A stretch of DNA of 11,619 bases from Verrucomicrobiota bacterium (GCA_023446735.1 JAEXPQ010000165.1:1-11619), one strand, 5' to 3'. Counted from the first letter of the stretch, positions 1 to 6,280 are shown. Notes: a model not told the origin generated them from the letters alone. A program made the numbers and translations.

Positions 1-122
1 CGGCACCGCCCGCCCCGCCCCGGCGTTGCCGCGCGACGGTGCGCCCGACCTTCGCCCACGCCGCGTGAACCGCCGCGCGCCCGCCCGGCCATGCCTTTGG
101 TCCAGTAGTATATGGGTGTCAC
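1..122. other. Left-edge segment without a supportable gene
   Basis: This is very GC-rich sequence. The forward frames that enter from the left edge stop at 64-66 (tga), 106-108 (tag) or a little further on, and their short tails are rich in Arg, Pro and Ala with no recognisable family signature. One of them could be the end of an upstream gene, but nothing supports choosing any. The only AT-richer patch is around 104-114 and might be part of a promoter; no convincing -35 element goes with it. Confidence 0.4.
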
Positions 123-155
123 GCCCCGCCGCCGTAGCGTCAACGGCGGCGGGGC
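123..155. other. Strong GC-rich hairpin (inverted repeat)
   Basis: A 13-bp perfect stem pairs 123-135 with 143-155 around a 7-nt loop; the core arm is ccccgccgccg against cggcggcgggg. No T-run follows on either side, so it is not a classical intrinsic terminator. It lies in the leader of the response regulator gene and could end transcription from upstream, shape the leader RNA or be a mobile REP-like relic. The sequence shows the fold; the role is unknown. Confidence 0.6.
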
Positions 156-344
156 TCTGCTGCCAACGCCGCCTCGATTGACTCGTCTCCCGCCCCTCAA
201 CACGCTCGGTCCGTCCGCTCTCTGCTCCCGAGACCACGCCCAGGCCACCGACAACCGGCCACCGCACACCGCTCTCTCCCCAAGACCTCCCCCGCCCGCA
301 TCCTCGTCGCCGACGACCAACCCGACATCCTCGAAGCCCTCCGC
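138..344 (+). other. Upstream part of the regulator reading frame, no canonical start
   Basis: The frame of the response regulator stays open leftwards to the stop at 135-137. From about 294 it encodes ARILVADDQPDILEALR, the first strand and helix of a receiver domain, including the acidic Asp pair (codons 312-317) that binds the Mg2+ needed for phosphorylation. There is no ATG, GTG or TTG in this frame before 345, and none in any forward frame between 181 and 344. Candidate non-standard starts are CTG at 222, ATT at 177, or AAG at 282. The last follows a pyrimidine tract like those directly before the starts of neighbouring genes and would give 452 residues. The coding nature from about 294 is clear; the start is unresolved. 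Confidence 0.75.
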
Positions 345-1640
345 ATGCTCCTCAAAGGCGAGGGGCACCAGGTCGAGACGGTGAAAACGCCGCAGGGTGT
401 CCTGAAAGCGCTCGAATCACGCGATTTCGACCTGCTGGTGATGGACCTCAACTACACGCGCGACACCACCTCGGGACAGGAGGGCCTCGACCTCCTCCAG
501 CGCATCCGCAATCTGGACTCCACGCTGCCCGTCGTCGTCATCACCGCCTGGGGCACGGTCGACATCGCCGTCGAGGCCATGCGCCGCGGCGCGCGCGACT
601 TCGTCACCAAGCCGTGGGACAACGCCCGGCTGCTCGCCACCGTGGCCACCCAGGTGGAACTCGCCTCCGCCGTGCGCCGCTACCAGCGCCTCGAGCAGGA
701 AAACGAGGTCCTCCGCGGCAAGGGCGGCCCCAAGCTCATCGCCGACTCCCCCGCAATGCGCCCGGTCCTCGAGCTCATCTCCCGCGTCGGCCCCTCCGAC
801 GCCAACGTCCTCATCACCGGCGAGAACGGTACCGGAAAAGGCGTCGTGGCCGAGGCGCTCCACGCCGTCTCGCCGCGCGCGCGCAAGCCGCTGCTCACCG
901 TCAACATGGGCGGCCTGCCCGAGGGCATCTTCGAGAGCGAGCTCTTCGGCCACGTGAAGGGCGCATTCACCGACGCCAAGACCGACCGCGCCGGCCGCTT
1001 CGAACTGGCCGACGGCGGCACGCTCTTCATGGACGAGATCGGCAACATCCCGCTCTCCCAGCAGAACAAGCTCCTGCGCACGCTCGAGACCGGCGAGTTC
1101 GAGAAGGTCGGTTCCTCGCGCACCCAACGCGCCAACGTCCGCATCATCTCCGCCACCAACGCCGACCCGCTCGCCGAGGTCGCCGCCGGCAAGTTTCGTC
1201 AGGACCTCCTCTTCCGCCTCAACACGATCGAGATCCACCTCCCGCCGCTGCGCGAGCGCCCCGAGGACATCCCGCTGCTCGCCCATTTCTTCCTGAAGGA
1301 GCACACCGAGCACTACCGCAAACTCGTCACCGGCTTCGAGGACAGCGCCATCGCCGCCATGAAGGCCTGCCCCTGGCCCGGCAACGTCCGCCAGCTCGAC
1401 CACGCCGTGGAGCGCGCCGTGCTCATGTGCCAGGGCAAGGCCATCCGCGCCGTCGATCTCGGCCTGCAGGCCGCCGCCGAGGCCGCCGCCCGCGTCGACG
1501 ACATGAGTCTCGAGGAAGTGGAGGCATTCCTCATCAAGAAGGCCCTCGCCCGCCACGAAGGCAACGCCCGCAAAGCCGCCGAAGCCCTCGGCCTCAGCCG
1601 CAGCGCCTTCTACCGCCGGCTGGAACGGTACGGGCTGTGA
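345..1640 (+). CDS. Sigma-54-dependent response regulator (NtrC family)
   Basis: A cytoplasmic transcription activator that uses ATP hydrolysis to open sigma-54 promoters when phosphorylated by a partner kinase. Counting from the ATG at 345: receiver remainder 1-105 (phospho-acceptor D34 in VMDLN, T67, K89 in VTKPWD); AAA+ domain about 130-360 with Walker A GENGTGKG (159-166), the L1 loop GAFTDA (206-211), Walker B GGTLFMDE (224-231), arginines R285 and R291 in the FRQDLLFRLN stretch, and PWPGNVRQL; Fis-type helix-turn-helix 402-431. The receiver's first strand and Asp pair lie upstream of 345, so this start is almost certainly too late and is used only because it is the first canonical codon. 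The usual GAFTGA loop reads GAFTDA, which may alter sigma-54 contact. The probable partner is the histidine kinase at 4128, now separated from it by an orphan gene and a toxin-antitoxin operon. Family is certain, target genes unknown. Confidence 0.93.
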   Translation: MLLKGEGHQVETVKTPQGVLKALESRDFDLLVMDLNYTRDTTSGQEGLDLLQRIRNLDSTLPVVVITAWGTVDIAVEAMRRGARDFVTKPWDNARLLATVATQVELASAVRRYQRLEQENEVLRGKGGPKLIADSPAMRPVLELISRVGPSDANVLITGENGTGKGVVAEALHAVSPRARKPLLTVNMGGLPEGIFESELFGHVKGAFTDAKTDRAGRFELADGGTLFMDEIGNIPLSQQNKLLRTLETGEFEKVGSSRTQRANVRIISATNADPLAEVAAGKFRQDLLFRLNTIEIHLPPLRERPEDIPLLAHFFLKEHTEHYRKLVTGFEDSAIAAMKACPWPGNVRQLDHAVERAVLMCQGKAIRAVDLGLQAAAEAAARVDDMSLEEVEAFLIKKALARHEGNARKAAEALGLSRSAFYRRLERYGL

Positions 1641-1645
1641 GCGCC

Positions 1646-1773
1646 GGACGTTTCTCGCGATGTCCGCTCGCCCGATTCGCTGCGCCGCCGAGGTAGGGAC
1701 GTTTCTCCGAAACGTCCGCTCGGCGTCCGTGCCAACCACGGACCGAGTTCACGGCGGTTTCGGAGAAACCGCC
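1646..1773. repeat. Cluster of three related hairpin repeats
   Basis: Two perfect hairpins have 8-bp stems and 5-nt loops: ggacgttt/aaacgtcc at 1697-1717 (loop ctccg) and ggcggttt/aaaccgcc at 1753-1773 (loop cggag). Their 13-base cores, GTTTCTCCGAAAC and GTTTCGGAGAAAC, are exact reverse complements of each other, so the pair also forms one large inverted repeat. A degenerate copy of the first, with its flank gtccgctcg, lies at 1646-1670 directly behind the regulator's stop codon. The arrangement resembles paired REP/BIME elements. No T-tract follows. The structures could stabilise or end the regulator transcript; that role is inferred. Confidence 0.75.
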
Positions 1774-1832
1774 CAACCCGCGATCGCCTGCCGGTAGCGT
1801 CGTAATGCCCTCAAACGGTTCTCCATCTTCAC

Positions 1833-2156
1833 ATGGCCTTACTCGCCGTTATGATGAATAAGGGAGTCACCCAGCCGTGGTACTTCTACTCGATCCCCAA
1901 CCTCTGGGCGATCATCCTCGCCGTTCCCGTCTTCACGTGGTTCTTGATCCGTCGGAACAAGTGGACCCGCCTCCTCGGGCTTTCGCTCGTCGCGCTTTCA
2001 TTGGCATACGTGATCAACAATCTGAAATGCGCGTTCGGGGACCGAGACGTGTACATTCATCCGGAGAACGACTTTCGATTTCTCGCCCTCAGTTTTGCTG
2101 CCGGAATTCTTCCAGTCGTTGCCGCCACCACCGCCTTCGTTCTTCCAAAACGGTAG
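1833..2156 (+). CDS. Small orphan membrane protein, three predicted TM segments
   Basis: I do not recognise this 107-residue protein. Hydrophobic stretches at about 19-39, 45-62 and 82-103 suggest three membrane helices, with a basic RRNKWTR loop between the first two and a polar segment (CAFGDRDVYIHPEND) between the second and third. The ATG at 1833 has no Shine-Dalgarno; starts at 1851 or 1854 (MMNKG) would remove six or seven residues and are equally plausible. Codon choice is visibly less GC-biased than in the neighbours, suggesting either recent acquisition or weak constraint. It is followed by the repeat and the toxin-antitoxin operon, so it may have arrived with them, but no sequence feature links their functions. 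Function unknown; that it is a real gene is likely but not certain. Confidence 0.6.
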   Translation: MALLAVMMNKGVTQPWYFYSIPNLWAIILAVPVFTWFLIRRNKWTRLLGLSLVALSLAYVINNLKCAFGDRDVYIHPENDFRFLALSFAAGILPVVAATTAFVLPKR

Positions 2157-2180
2157 CCGAAGTCGCCGAGCCCTTCCGCC

Positions 2181-2296
2181 ATTAGCATCGATTAGCGCCC
2201 ATTAGCGGTTCCCCTCTCCGACTCGCCCACCCACCGCCCTCCGCCCTTTCTCTCCTCCGTCGTTCCCTCCCTTGGTTCCCATCTGTCACCCCTCCG
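2181..2296 (+). repeat. Direct repeat copy A, left of the toxin-antitoxin operon
   Basis: It begins with three 10-bp units (attagcatcg, attagcgccc, attagcggtt) and continues into a long pyrimidine-rich tail that includes cccctctccg. The element from 3997 to 4112 matches along its whole length at roughly 85 percent identity by hand alignment, in the same orientation. The head alone recurs at 9229-9261. No gene is visible between 2157 and 2318 apart from this repeat. Confidence 0.85.
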
Positions 2297-2318
2297 ATAT
2301 TCCGAGTTGATTCCCACC

Positions 2319-2347
2319 TTGAGATGCCGAAATTTTAATAGCATATT
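2319..2347 (+). promoter_or_regulatory. Predicted sigma-70-type promoter of the AbiE operon
   Basis: TTGAGA (2319-2324), a 17-bp spacer and CATATT (2342-2347) match the vegetative -35 and -10 consensus at 5 of 6 and 4 of 6 positions. They lie in the only AT-rich patch of this region. Transcription would begin near 2354, leaving a leader of about ten bases before the ATG at 2363, where no Shine-Dalgarno is seen. The transcript may therefore be nearly leaderless. Inferred from sequence match only. Confidence 0.5.
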
Positions 2348-2355
2348 TTCGGCAT
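2324..2355. promoter_or_regulatory. Palindromic operator, probable AbiEi binding site
   Basis: Nine-base arms atgccgaaa (2324-2332) and tttcggcat (2347-2355) form a perfect inverted repeat with a 14-bp spacer; the arm centres are 23 bp apart, about two helical turns. It begins at the end of the predicted -35, covers the -10 and ends at the expected transcription start, an ideal place for a repressor. AbiEi antitoxins are known to repress their own operons by binding inverted repeats, so autoregulation is the natural reading here. Confidence 0.7.
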
Positions 2356-2362
2356 TCCACGA

Positions 2363-2980
2363 ATGAAGACCCCGTACGGAGACCTACAGAGCCGCCTGCT
2401 GCGCCGCATCAAAGGGAAAGGCCCGGACTGGGCCTTTACCCCGAGCGACTTCGCGGACTTCGGCGACCCGCGTTCCGTGGGCAAGACGCTCACCCGTCTC
2501 GTCCGCGCCGGCACGATCCGCCGCGTGAGCCGTGGTGTGTATGAGACGACGCACGAGCACCCGTTGATCGGAACCATTGGCGCGGGAGCGCAGGCCGCCA
2601 CCGACGCCATCGCGCGTCGCGACGCACTCAAACTGCTCCCCTCCGGCGCCAACGCCGCCAATCTCCTCGGTCTCAGCACCCAGGTCTCCGCGCGCGTCGC
2701 ATACGGCGTCGCCGGCCGCTCGCGCATCCTCCCCACCGGCGGGAAATCCGAAGTGATATTACGTCACCGGTCTCCCAAGAAGATGGCGCTGGCTGGTCGC
2801 GCGAGCGGCTGGGTCGCCGAAGCGCTGCGCAACCTCGGTCGCCAACACATCACGACGAAACGCCTCGCCGAGCTGAAGACCCGTTTCAGCCCCGCCGACC
2901 GCCGCCAACTCCGCGCGGATCTGCGCTACGTACCAGCTTGGATGCGCCCGCATTTCCTCTTCCTCGCCGGCGATGAGTAG
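2363..2980 (+). CDS. AbiEi-like antitoxin / DUF6088 family
   Basis: Antitoxin and autorepressor half of a type IV toxin-antitoxin pair; in this family the antitoxin does not form a stable complex with its toxin. The 205-residue protein starts with a winged-helix domain at about 8-65: FTPSDFADFGDPRSVGKTLT, then LVRAGTIRRVSRGVYE, which is the hallmark wing with the G-x-Y ending. The remainder is the family's C-terminal region, with PSGANAANLLGLSTQV at 93-108 and a basic segment at 130-140. The ATG at 2363 sits just behind the palindromic operator and lacks a Shine-Dalgarno. Its stop overlaps the toxin start by 8 bases, so the two are probably translationally coupled. The family call rests on the wing, the length and the partner gene; naming it DUF6088 rather than another AbiEi branch is from memory of the family. 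Confidence 0.85.
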   Translation: MKTPYGDLQSRLLRRIKGKGPDWAFTPSDFADFGDPRSVGKTLTRLVRAGTIRRVSRGVYETTHEHPLIGTIGAGAQAATDAIARRDALKLLPSGANAANLLGLSTQVSARVAYGVAGRSRILPTGGKSEVILRHRSPKKMALAGRASGWVAEALRNLGRQHITTKRLAELKTRFSPADRRQLRADLRYVPAWMRPHFLFLAGDE

Positions 2981-4001
2981 CAATTCGTTCATCGCCCTCT
3001 CGCGGGAGGATCGCCGCGAGGCCTGTCTCCAAACCATGGCCGCCACCGGCATTCGCGCCAACATGGTCGAGAAGGACGCGTGGGTCTGTTGGGTCCTGCG
3101 CGAACTCTTCGCCCTGCCCGGCGCCGCCGATCACTTCATCTTCAAAGGCGGCACATCCCTCTCGAAGGCGTGGAAGGTCATCCACCGGTTCTCCGAAGAC
3201 GTCGACATCTCGCTCAGCCGCGAATGGCTCGGCTTCTCCGGCGCCCGCGATCCCGAGGCCGCCACCAGCCGGAAACAACGTGCCAAGCTCCTGGAGGAAC
3301 TCTCCGCCGCCTGTGCCGCGAACCTGGGCACAGTCGTCGCGCCCGCGCTCCGCGCCCGCATCGCCACCGCTTGCGGTTCGTTCAGCTGGTCCCTCGACGT
3401 CTCGCCCGAAGATCCGCAAACTCTGCTCTTCGCCTACCCGAGCGTCTTCGACGGAGGAGACACGGCCGGCTACGTCCGCCCCGTCGTGAAGATCGAATGC
3501 GGCGCGCGCTCCGACCGTTGGCCTGTCGCGCCACAGTCGCTCGCCCCCTATCTCGCCGAAGCGTTTCCGCAGGCATTCCCCGACGCGACCTTCACCGTCC
3601 CCGTGCTCGGCATCGAGCGCACGTTCTGGGAGAAGGCCACGATCCTCCACGCCGAAGCACATCGCCCCGCCGGAAAACCGGTCCCCGATCGTTTCTCCCG
3701 CCACTACTCCGATCTCGCCGCGCTCGCCGCGCATCCGGCCGGCGTCGCCGCACTCGACCGCACCGACCTCCGCGAACGCGTCGCCGCCCACAAACAGGTC
3801 TTCTTCGCCGCCGCTTGGGCCAACTACGAGACCGCTGTGCCTGGCACCTTCAAACTCATCCCATCGCCCGAGCGCCTCAACGCCCTCTCCGCCGATTACC
3901 GCGCGATGCAAGACATGTTCTTCCGTCCGCCCTCGCGCTGGCCCGACGTCGTCGCCACGCTTTCCGCACTCGAAACCCGCATCAACACCCTCTGCCCTTA
4001 G
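2973..4001 (+). CDS. AbiEii-type nucleotidyltransferase toxin
   Basis: Toxin half of the type IV pair, a DNA polymerase beta-like nucleotidyltransferase. Characterised relatives transfer nucleotides, in some cases onto tRNA acceptor stems, and arrest growth; several AbiE loci abort phage infection. In this 342-residue protein, FKGGTSLSK (57-65) and the Asp pair in EDVDIS (D76, D78) form the nucleotide and metal site. ERTFWEKATILHAEAHR (215-231) and RHYSDLAAL (243-251) are the later conserved motifs. All key residues are present and the length is normal, so it looks intact. The ATG overlaps the antitoxin's stop. The stop codon at 3999-4001 lies inside the first unit of repeat copy B, so the 3' end of the gene and the repeat are fused. 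Antiphage activity is plausible by family but not shown here. Confidence 0.92.
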   Translation: MSSNSFIALSREDRREACLQTMAATGIRANMVEKDAWVCWVLRELFALPGAADHFIFKGGTSLSKAWKVIHRFSEDVDISLSREWLGFSGARDPEAATSRKQRAKLLEELSAACAANLGTVVAPALRARIATACGSFSWSLDVSPEDPQTLLFAYPSVFDGGDTAGYVRPVVKIECGARSDRWPVAPQSLAPYLAEAFPQAFPDATFTVPVLGIERTFWEKATILHAEAHRPAGKPVPDRFSRHYSDLAALAAHPAGVAALDRTDLRERVAAHKQVFFAAAWANYETAVPGTFKLIPSPERLNALSADYRAMQDMFFRPPSRWPDVVATLSALETRINTLCP

Positions 4002-4112
4002 CGCCAATTAGCGCCCATTCGCGATTCCCCTCTCCGATTCGCCCGCCCACCGCCTCCGCCCTTTCTCTCTTCCGTCCTTCCCGCCCTTCGTTCCCTTCTG
4101 TCGCCCGCTCCG
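3997..4112 (+). repeat. Direct repeat copy B, right of the toxin-antitoxin operon
   Basis: Same structure and orientation as the copy at 2181-2296: 10-bp units cttagcgcca, attagcgccc and attcgcgatt, then cccctctccg and the long pyrimidine-rich tail. The second unit and cccctctccg are identical in both copies. The toxin's TAG stop (3999-4001) is inside the first unit. The tail runs on as pyrimidine-rich sequence to the GTG start of the histidine kinase, so the repeat makes up most of that gene's leader. Confidence 0.85.
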
Positions 4113-4127
4113 GTCTCTTCCCCCTCC

Positions 4128-5489
4128 GTGCCCCCCAAGCCCTCCAGCCCCCAGCCCCGCCGCAAACCCGAGACGCCCTTCGACCGGCGCCTCCTCTGGC
4201 TCGTGCTCGGCACCGGGCTGCCGGCCGTCGCCACGGCCATGACACTGCTCTTCGTCGACGATTTCACCACGCGCACGCGCTGGACGCTCGGACTCGTCAT
4301 CCTCGGCAGTTGGTTCTTCGGCGCGCTGCTCGTGCGCGAACGCGTCGTCCGCCCGCTCCAGACTATCGCCAACCTCCTCGGCGCGCTGCGCGAGGGCGAC
4401 TTCTCCATCCGCGCCCGCGGCACCTCGCCCGACGACCCGCTCGGCGAGGTCCACGTCGAGATCAACTCCCTCGGCGCCATGCTGCGCGAGCAACGCCTGG
4501 TCGCGATGGAAGCCACCGCGCTCCTGCGCACGATCATGGCCGAGATCGACGTCGCCATCTTCGCCTTCGACGAAAGCTACCACCTCCGCCTCATCAACCG
4601 TTCCGGCCAGGAACTGCTCGCCCAACCAGCCGAACGCGTCATCGGCCGTAGCGCGGAGGAACTCGGACTCGGTTGCTGCCTCGAGGGCGAGGGCACCCGC
4701 ATGCTCGCCTTGTCATTCCCTGGCGGACACGGCCGCTGGGGCATGCGCCGCACCTCCTTCCGCGAACAAGGCCGCCCGCACCACCTCGTCGTCATCGCCG
4801 ACCTCTCCCGCGCCCTGCGCGACGAGGAGCTCAAGGCCTGGCAGAAGCTCGTGCGCGTGCTCGGCCACGAACTCAACAACTCCCTCGCCCCCATCAAGTC
4901 CCTCGCCGGCAGCCTCGGCACCATGCTCAAGCGCAAGCCCGCCGAGTGGGAGGAGGACATGCAGCGCGGCCTCGAGATCATCGCCACCCGCGCCGACGGC
5001 CTCGCCCGTTTCATGGAGGCCTACGCGCGCCTCGCCCGCCTGCCGCAGCCCAACCTCGCGCCGGCCGACCTCTGCGCCATCGTGCGCCGCGTGGCCTCGT
5101 TGGAAGCACGCGTGCCGATTCACGTTGCCGACTGCCCGCAGCTCACACTTGCCCTCGACGCCGCCCAGATCGAGCAACTCCTCATCAACGTCCTCAAGAA
5201 CGCCGCCGAGGCCGCGCTGGAGACCGGCGGCGCCGTGCACGTGAGCTGGTCGACGAGCGGCCACGAGGCCGAGGTCCGCATCGCCGACGACGGCCCCGGC
5301 ATCGCCAACCCGGGCAACCTCTTCGTCCCGTTCTTCACGACCAAGCCCGGCGGCTCCGGCATCGGTCTAGTCCTCTGCCGCCAGATCGCGGAGAACCACG
5401 GCGGCAGCCTTACCCTCGCCAACCGCACCGACCGGACCGGCGGCGTCGCCACCCTCCGCCTGCCCCTGCAGCGACTCCCGGACTCGTGA
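4128..5489 (+). CDS. Membrane sensor histidine kinase, NtrY-like architecture
   Basis: An inner-membrane kinase that autophosphorylates on His and passes phosphate to a response regulator. Order in the 453 residues: short basic N-terminus; TM1 about 22-43; a very short outer loop (44-51); TM2 about 52-70; HAMP 71-123; PAS about 129-230; dimerisation/phospho-acceptor helix with H247 in VLGHELNNSLAPIKS; ATPase domain with N-box N354/N358, DDGPGI (387-392) and GGSGIGL (408-414). Every catalytic motif is present. With almost no periplasmic domain, the signal is probably sensed in the membrane or by the PAS domain. The GTG start at 4128 opens an N-terminus MPPKPSSPQP in front of TM1 and follows a pyrimidine-rich leader without a Shine-Dalgarno. 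This NtrY-like type usually works with NtrC-type regulators, and the one at 345 is the obvious partner. The partnership is inferred. Confidence 0.92.
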   Translation: MPPKPSSPQPRRKPETPFDRRLLWLVLGTGLPAVATAMTLLFVDDFTTRTRWTLGLVILGSWFFGALLVRERVVRPLQTIANLLGALREGDFSIRARGTSPDDPLGEVHVEINSLGAMLREQRLVAMEATALLRTIMAEIDVAIFAFDESYHLRLINRSGQELLAQPAERVIGRSAEELGLGCCLEGEGTRMLALSFPGGHGRWGMRRTSFREQGRPHHLVVIADLSRALRDEELKAWQKLVRVLGHELNNSLAPIKSLAGSLGTMLKRKPAEWEEDMQRGLEIIATRADGLARFMEAYARLARLPQPNLAPADLCAIVRRVASLEARVPIHVADCPQLTLALDAAQIEQLLINVLKNAAEAALETGGAVHVSWSTSGHEAEVRIADDGPGIANPGNLFVPFFTTKPGGSGIGLVLCRQIAENHGGSLTLANRTDRTGGVATLRLPLQRLPDS

Positions 5490-5650
5490 TCGCCCCGAGG
5501 GCCCGGCCCGCGCGGCTCCCCTCCCGCCTGTCGGCGTCCAGCGCCGTCTCGCCCCCGTCCACAAGCCTACGTTTCCGCGTCTTCCGCGCCCCGGTCTCCG
5601 CCGCCGCTCACCGGCAACCGTCGACCGTTCACAGTTCACCGTTTCCCGGC
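5490..5650. other. Convergent intergenic region with a short repeat
   Basis: The histidine kinase and the minus-strand SUI1 gene converge here. The only structure I see is a short repeat at 5615-5645 built of ccgt/gttcac-type units. Its acagttcaccgt (5631-5642) recurs exactly inside sucB at 9605-9616. No stem followed by a T-run is evident for either gene, so how the two transcripts end is not visible. Confidence 0.5.
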
Positions 5651-6043
5651 CTACCCGCCCGCCAACACCGGTTGGAACCCGGCCTTCTTCAGAATCTCTG
5701 CGACAACCTCGCGCTTGTCGCCCTGGATCTCGATCACCCCGTCCTTCACGGTGCCGCCTGAGCCCGCGGCGTTGCGCATCTTCTTCGCCAACTCTTCCTT
5801 CTCCGGCAGGCCGATGCCGACGAAGCCGGAGGCCGTCGTGACCGTCTTGCCGCCGCGGCCACCGGTCTCGCGTCGGACCTCGACCCGGCCGCGGTTGTTC
5901 TTCGGCGCCGCGACCGCCTTCGCGACCGGCGAAGGGGACACCGGATTGCCCGGCGGCAGCCCGGCGGCACTGAGCGCGCCGAAAGGATTCTGGCCCAGCG
6001 ACGAACCGGAGCCATCGGTGGCGATACGGGGCGTTTTGCTCAT
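5651..6043 (-). CDS. SUI1/YciH-family translation initiation factor homologue
   Basis: A bacterial relative of eukaryotic initiation factor eIF1; E. coli YciH is reported to affect fidelity of start selection, but the role in most bacteria is poorly defined. The 130-residue protein has a Gly/Ser/Pro/Ala-rich, probably disordered N-terminus (1-48) and a SUI1 domain (50-130) with RGRVEVRRETGGRGGKTVTT, GTVKDGVIEIQGDK and VVAEILKKAGFQPV, the family's conserved order. The frame is open further upstream, but the chosen ATG at 6043-6041 (MSKTPRIATDG) is the first that gives a sensible N-terminus; the longer reading translates promoter-like intergenic DNA. The gene is divergent from sucA and convergent with the kinase, so it is probably monocistronic. 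No Shine-Dalgarno precedes it. A perfect 12-bp palindrome lies 15 to 26 bases upstream of the start. Confidence 0.9.
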   Translation of the reverse strand: MSKTPRIATDGSGSSLGQNPFGALSAAGLPPGNPVSPSPVAKAVAAPKNNRGRVEVRRETGGRGGKTVTTASGFVGIGLPEKEELAKKMRNAAGSGGTVKDGVIEIQGDKREVVAEILKKAGFQPVLAGG

Positions 6044-6057
6044 GGTAGATGCCCGCA

Positions 6058-6069
6058 GAATCATGATTC
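6058..6069. promoter_or_regulatory. 12-bp perfect palindrome upstream of the SUI1 gene
   Basis: GAATCATGATTC is its own reverse complement and sits just upstream of the SUI1 start codon on the minus strand. It may be a regulator site or chance. Nothing in the window names a binding protein. Confidence 0.35.
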
Positions 6070-6251
6070 GCCCCCGCTGCCAACCCCACAATGCGCGGTC
6101 CCTTTTCCGGATCATGGGGCGGACTGCTGGCCCGCCGCGCCCGGCCTCCCACCGGAGTCCGGATCTCCCCGCGCCGGCTATTAGTCCCGCCCCCATCCAA
6201 ACACGCCGCCATGAGCGAGACTTCAAAACGCGGACACACCTCCGTACGCCA

Positions 6252-6280
6252 TTGAGAGAAATGGCCGTTTCCACGATGAT
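6252..6280 (+). promoter_or_regulatory. Possible sigma-70-type promoter of sucAB
   Basis: TTGAGA (6252-6257), a 17-bp spacer and GATGAT (6275-6280) match the vegetative consensus at 5 of 6 and 4 of 6 positions. This would put transcription start near 6287 and leave a leader of about 95 bases before the sucA ATG at 6384. It is the best match I found in this region by eye, but it is not compelling. Confidence 0.35.

Noticed and set aside
112..384. 90-codon open frame at the left end
   Set aside because: It overlaps the hairpin and the receiver coding sequence out of frame, and its product is Pro/Ser/Arg-rich without a recognisable domain.
417..1739. Long open frame antisense to the response regulator
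   Set aside because: Same composition effect; low-complexity translation lying across well-conserved AAA+ motifs on the plus strand.
1697..1773. Intrinsic terminators behind the response regulator
   Set aside because: The hairpins are perfect, but neither is followed by a T-run; they are kept as repeats with a possible effect on transcript ends.
3080..4651. Plus-strand open frame crossing the toxin gene, the repeat and the start of the kinase
   Set aside because: It encodes an Arg/Pro-rich product out of frame with two genes that have clear domain motifs.
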